Below are positions 32,205 to 32,660 of a DNA stretch of 32,660 bases, piece by piece (position 1 is the stretch's first letter; every line of letters starts with the position of its first letter). The stretch comes from Acetobacterium sp. (GTDB lineage: Bacteria > Bacillota > Clostridia > Eubacteriales > Eubacteriaceae): positions 1 to 32,660 of the forward strand of contig NZ_JAUSPS010000072.1 of assembly GCF_030652775.1 (NCBI RefSeq), given 5' to 3'. The notes below the pieces were generated by a model, which made no database searches, was not told the DNA's origin, and saw nothing but the letters and a program-made list of their open reading frames with translations. Position numbers and translations under genes: made by a program.

Positions 32205-32573
32205 ATGGCGAATTTAATTTGGGAAAAAGAATCAGGTGAAAAGCACTATGAAGACGATTTGGTGAAATATGTCTGTTATGGTTGTGATAAAGAATTTATC
32301 GTTGGCAAGCACTTCGCTGAAACGTCCGATCAGTTACGTTGTCCGTACTGTGGACAGATAAGAGACCTAGATGTAAAAGCTGAAGTTACAGGAGAATGGC
32401 TGGAAGAGCTGGAGCTGGGATGCTTTGGAATCAGTTATACAATTGATAATAATGGAAATCATGTCACTCATCCACTCGAACTTTTTGAGAAAGAAGTCTT
32501 TTATAATCGGCAGAATATGACGGATGATGAAATCAATAAGCGCTATATTCAATTAGTGCAACAAATTAATTGA
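32205..32573 (+). CDS. Zinc-ribbon hypothetical protein of the element
   Basis: Starting at the ATG 32205 (or 32202) gives 122 residues. Two Cys pairs, CYGC and CPYC (about 24-27 and 46-49), suggest a zinc ribbon. The rest is acidic with a C-terminal helix. I do not recognise a family. A strong ribosome-binding site AAGGAGG (32169-32175) serves an 8-codon frame (ATG 32179, MVFISYTK) whose stop overlaps this start, so coupled translation is likely. It follows parB by about 110 bp. Confidence 0.65.
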   Translation: MANLIWEKESGEKHYEDDLVKYVCYGCDKEFIVGKHFAETSDQLRCPYCGQIRDLDVKAEVTGEWLEELELGCFGISYTIDNNGNHVTHPLELFEKEVFYNRQNMTDDEINKRYIQLVQQIN

Positions 32574-32574
32574 A

Positions 32575-32660
32575 ATGAACTGGGATAAGCAGATACTTCG
32601 GGTTTTCCCAAAGAAAACCAGTTACACGCCTGAAGATCCCCTGACCTATTATCCGGATGG
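32575..32660 (+). CDS. 5' end of a gene cut by the window edge
   Basis: An ATG at 32575, 1 bp after the preceding stop, opens MNWDKQILRVFPKKTSYTPE and stays open to the edge. In ICEs a radical-SAM protein gene often stands near here with a similar opening, but 28 codons are not enough to identify it. Confidence 0.45.
   Translation, partial: MNWDKQILRVFPKKTSYTPEDPLTYYPD

Noticed and set aside
23029..32660. CRISPR array or cas genes
   Set aside because: No regular repeat-spacer pattern and no Cas-like protein; the repeats seen are short and too few.

Overview
This window looks like chromosomal DNA of an anaerobic, low-to-moderate-GC Firmicute of the Eubacteriaceae type. An acetogen close to Acetobacterium is my best guess. 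The guess rests on the ribosomal and secretion operon, THF riboswitches, an archaeal-type ProRS, a MetH-activation-like protein, ThyX, an acetate CoA-transferase pair and a Clostridia-type integrative element. It is an inference from gene content, not a database match.

Core region (1-23104). After a truncated gene end and a GNAT acetyltransferase come two linked translation units: rpmG-secE-nusG-rplK-rplA, then rplJ-rplL with its own consensus promoter and an L10-leader attenuator. rplL ends at a strong terminator and is followed by proS and a corrinoid methionine-synthase activation-domain homologue, not by rpoB. On the minus strand is a folate operon, folE - HD-domain gene - folP - folBK, preceded by a THF riboswitch. 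A second, very similar THF riboswitch precedes the folate transporter gene folT about 13 kb away. Between them lie a three-gene unit of a condensation-like acyltransferase with a zinc-ribbon membrane protein, a CoA-transferase pair with an OFA-type MFS transporter, a YgjP-like metalloprotease, thyX, a rluA-like/recU/luxS operon and a class II aldolase. Folate genes recur, which suits an organism that uses tetrahydrofolate heavily, for example in the methyl branch of the Wood-Ljungdahl pathway (inference).

Mobile region (about 23085 to the end). A tRNA-Thr(CGT) gene marks the left end of an integrated element. Behind it are a tyrosine integrase, a DUF2513 protein, a divergent cI/Cro-like switch with shared TTTCCT...AGGAA operators, an excisionase-like protein and an acidic hypothetical protein. 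Next is a roughly 700-nt stretch without a convincing gene. It contains a 50-nt tRNA-like sequence lacking D and anticodon arms, many hairpins, a minus-strand terminator and a perfect 22-bp palindrome. Then comes a plasmid-like maintenance module: a truncated RepA_N protein, a full-length RepA_N initiator, an orphan HipA-like kinase, ParA, ParB and a zinc-ribbon protein. Related repeats flank parAB. The element runs off the right edge, so no relaxase, coupling protein or right attachment site is visible. An ICE or IME is the likely nature but is not proven here.

The most unusual items are the armless tRNA-like sequence with the adjoining structured block (27190-27600), the tandem RepA_N genes, the HipA-like kinase inside the rep/par module and the repeats flanking parAB.
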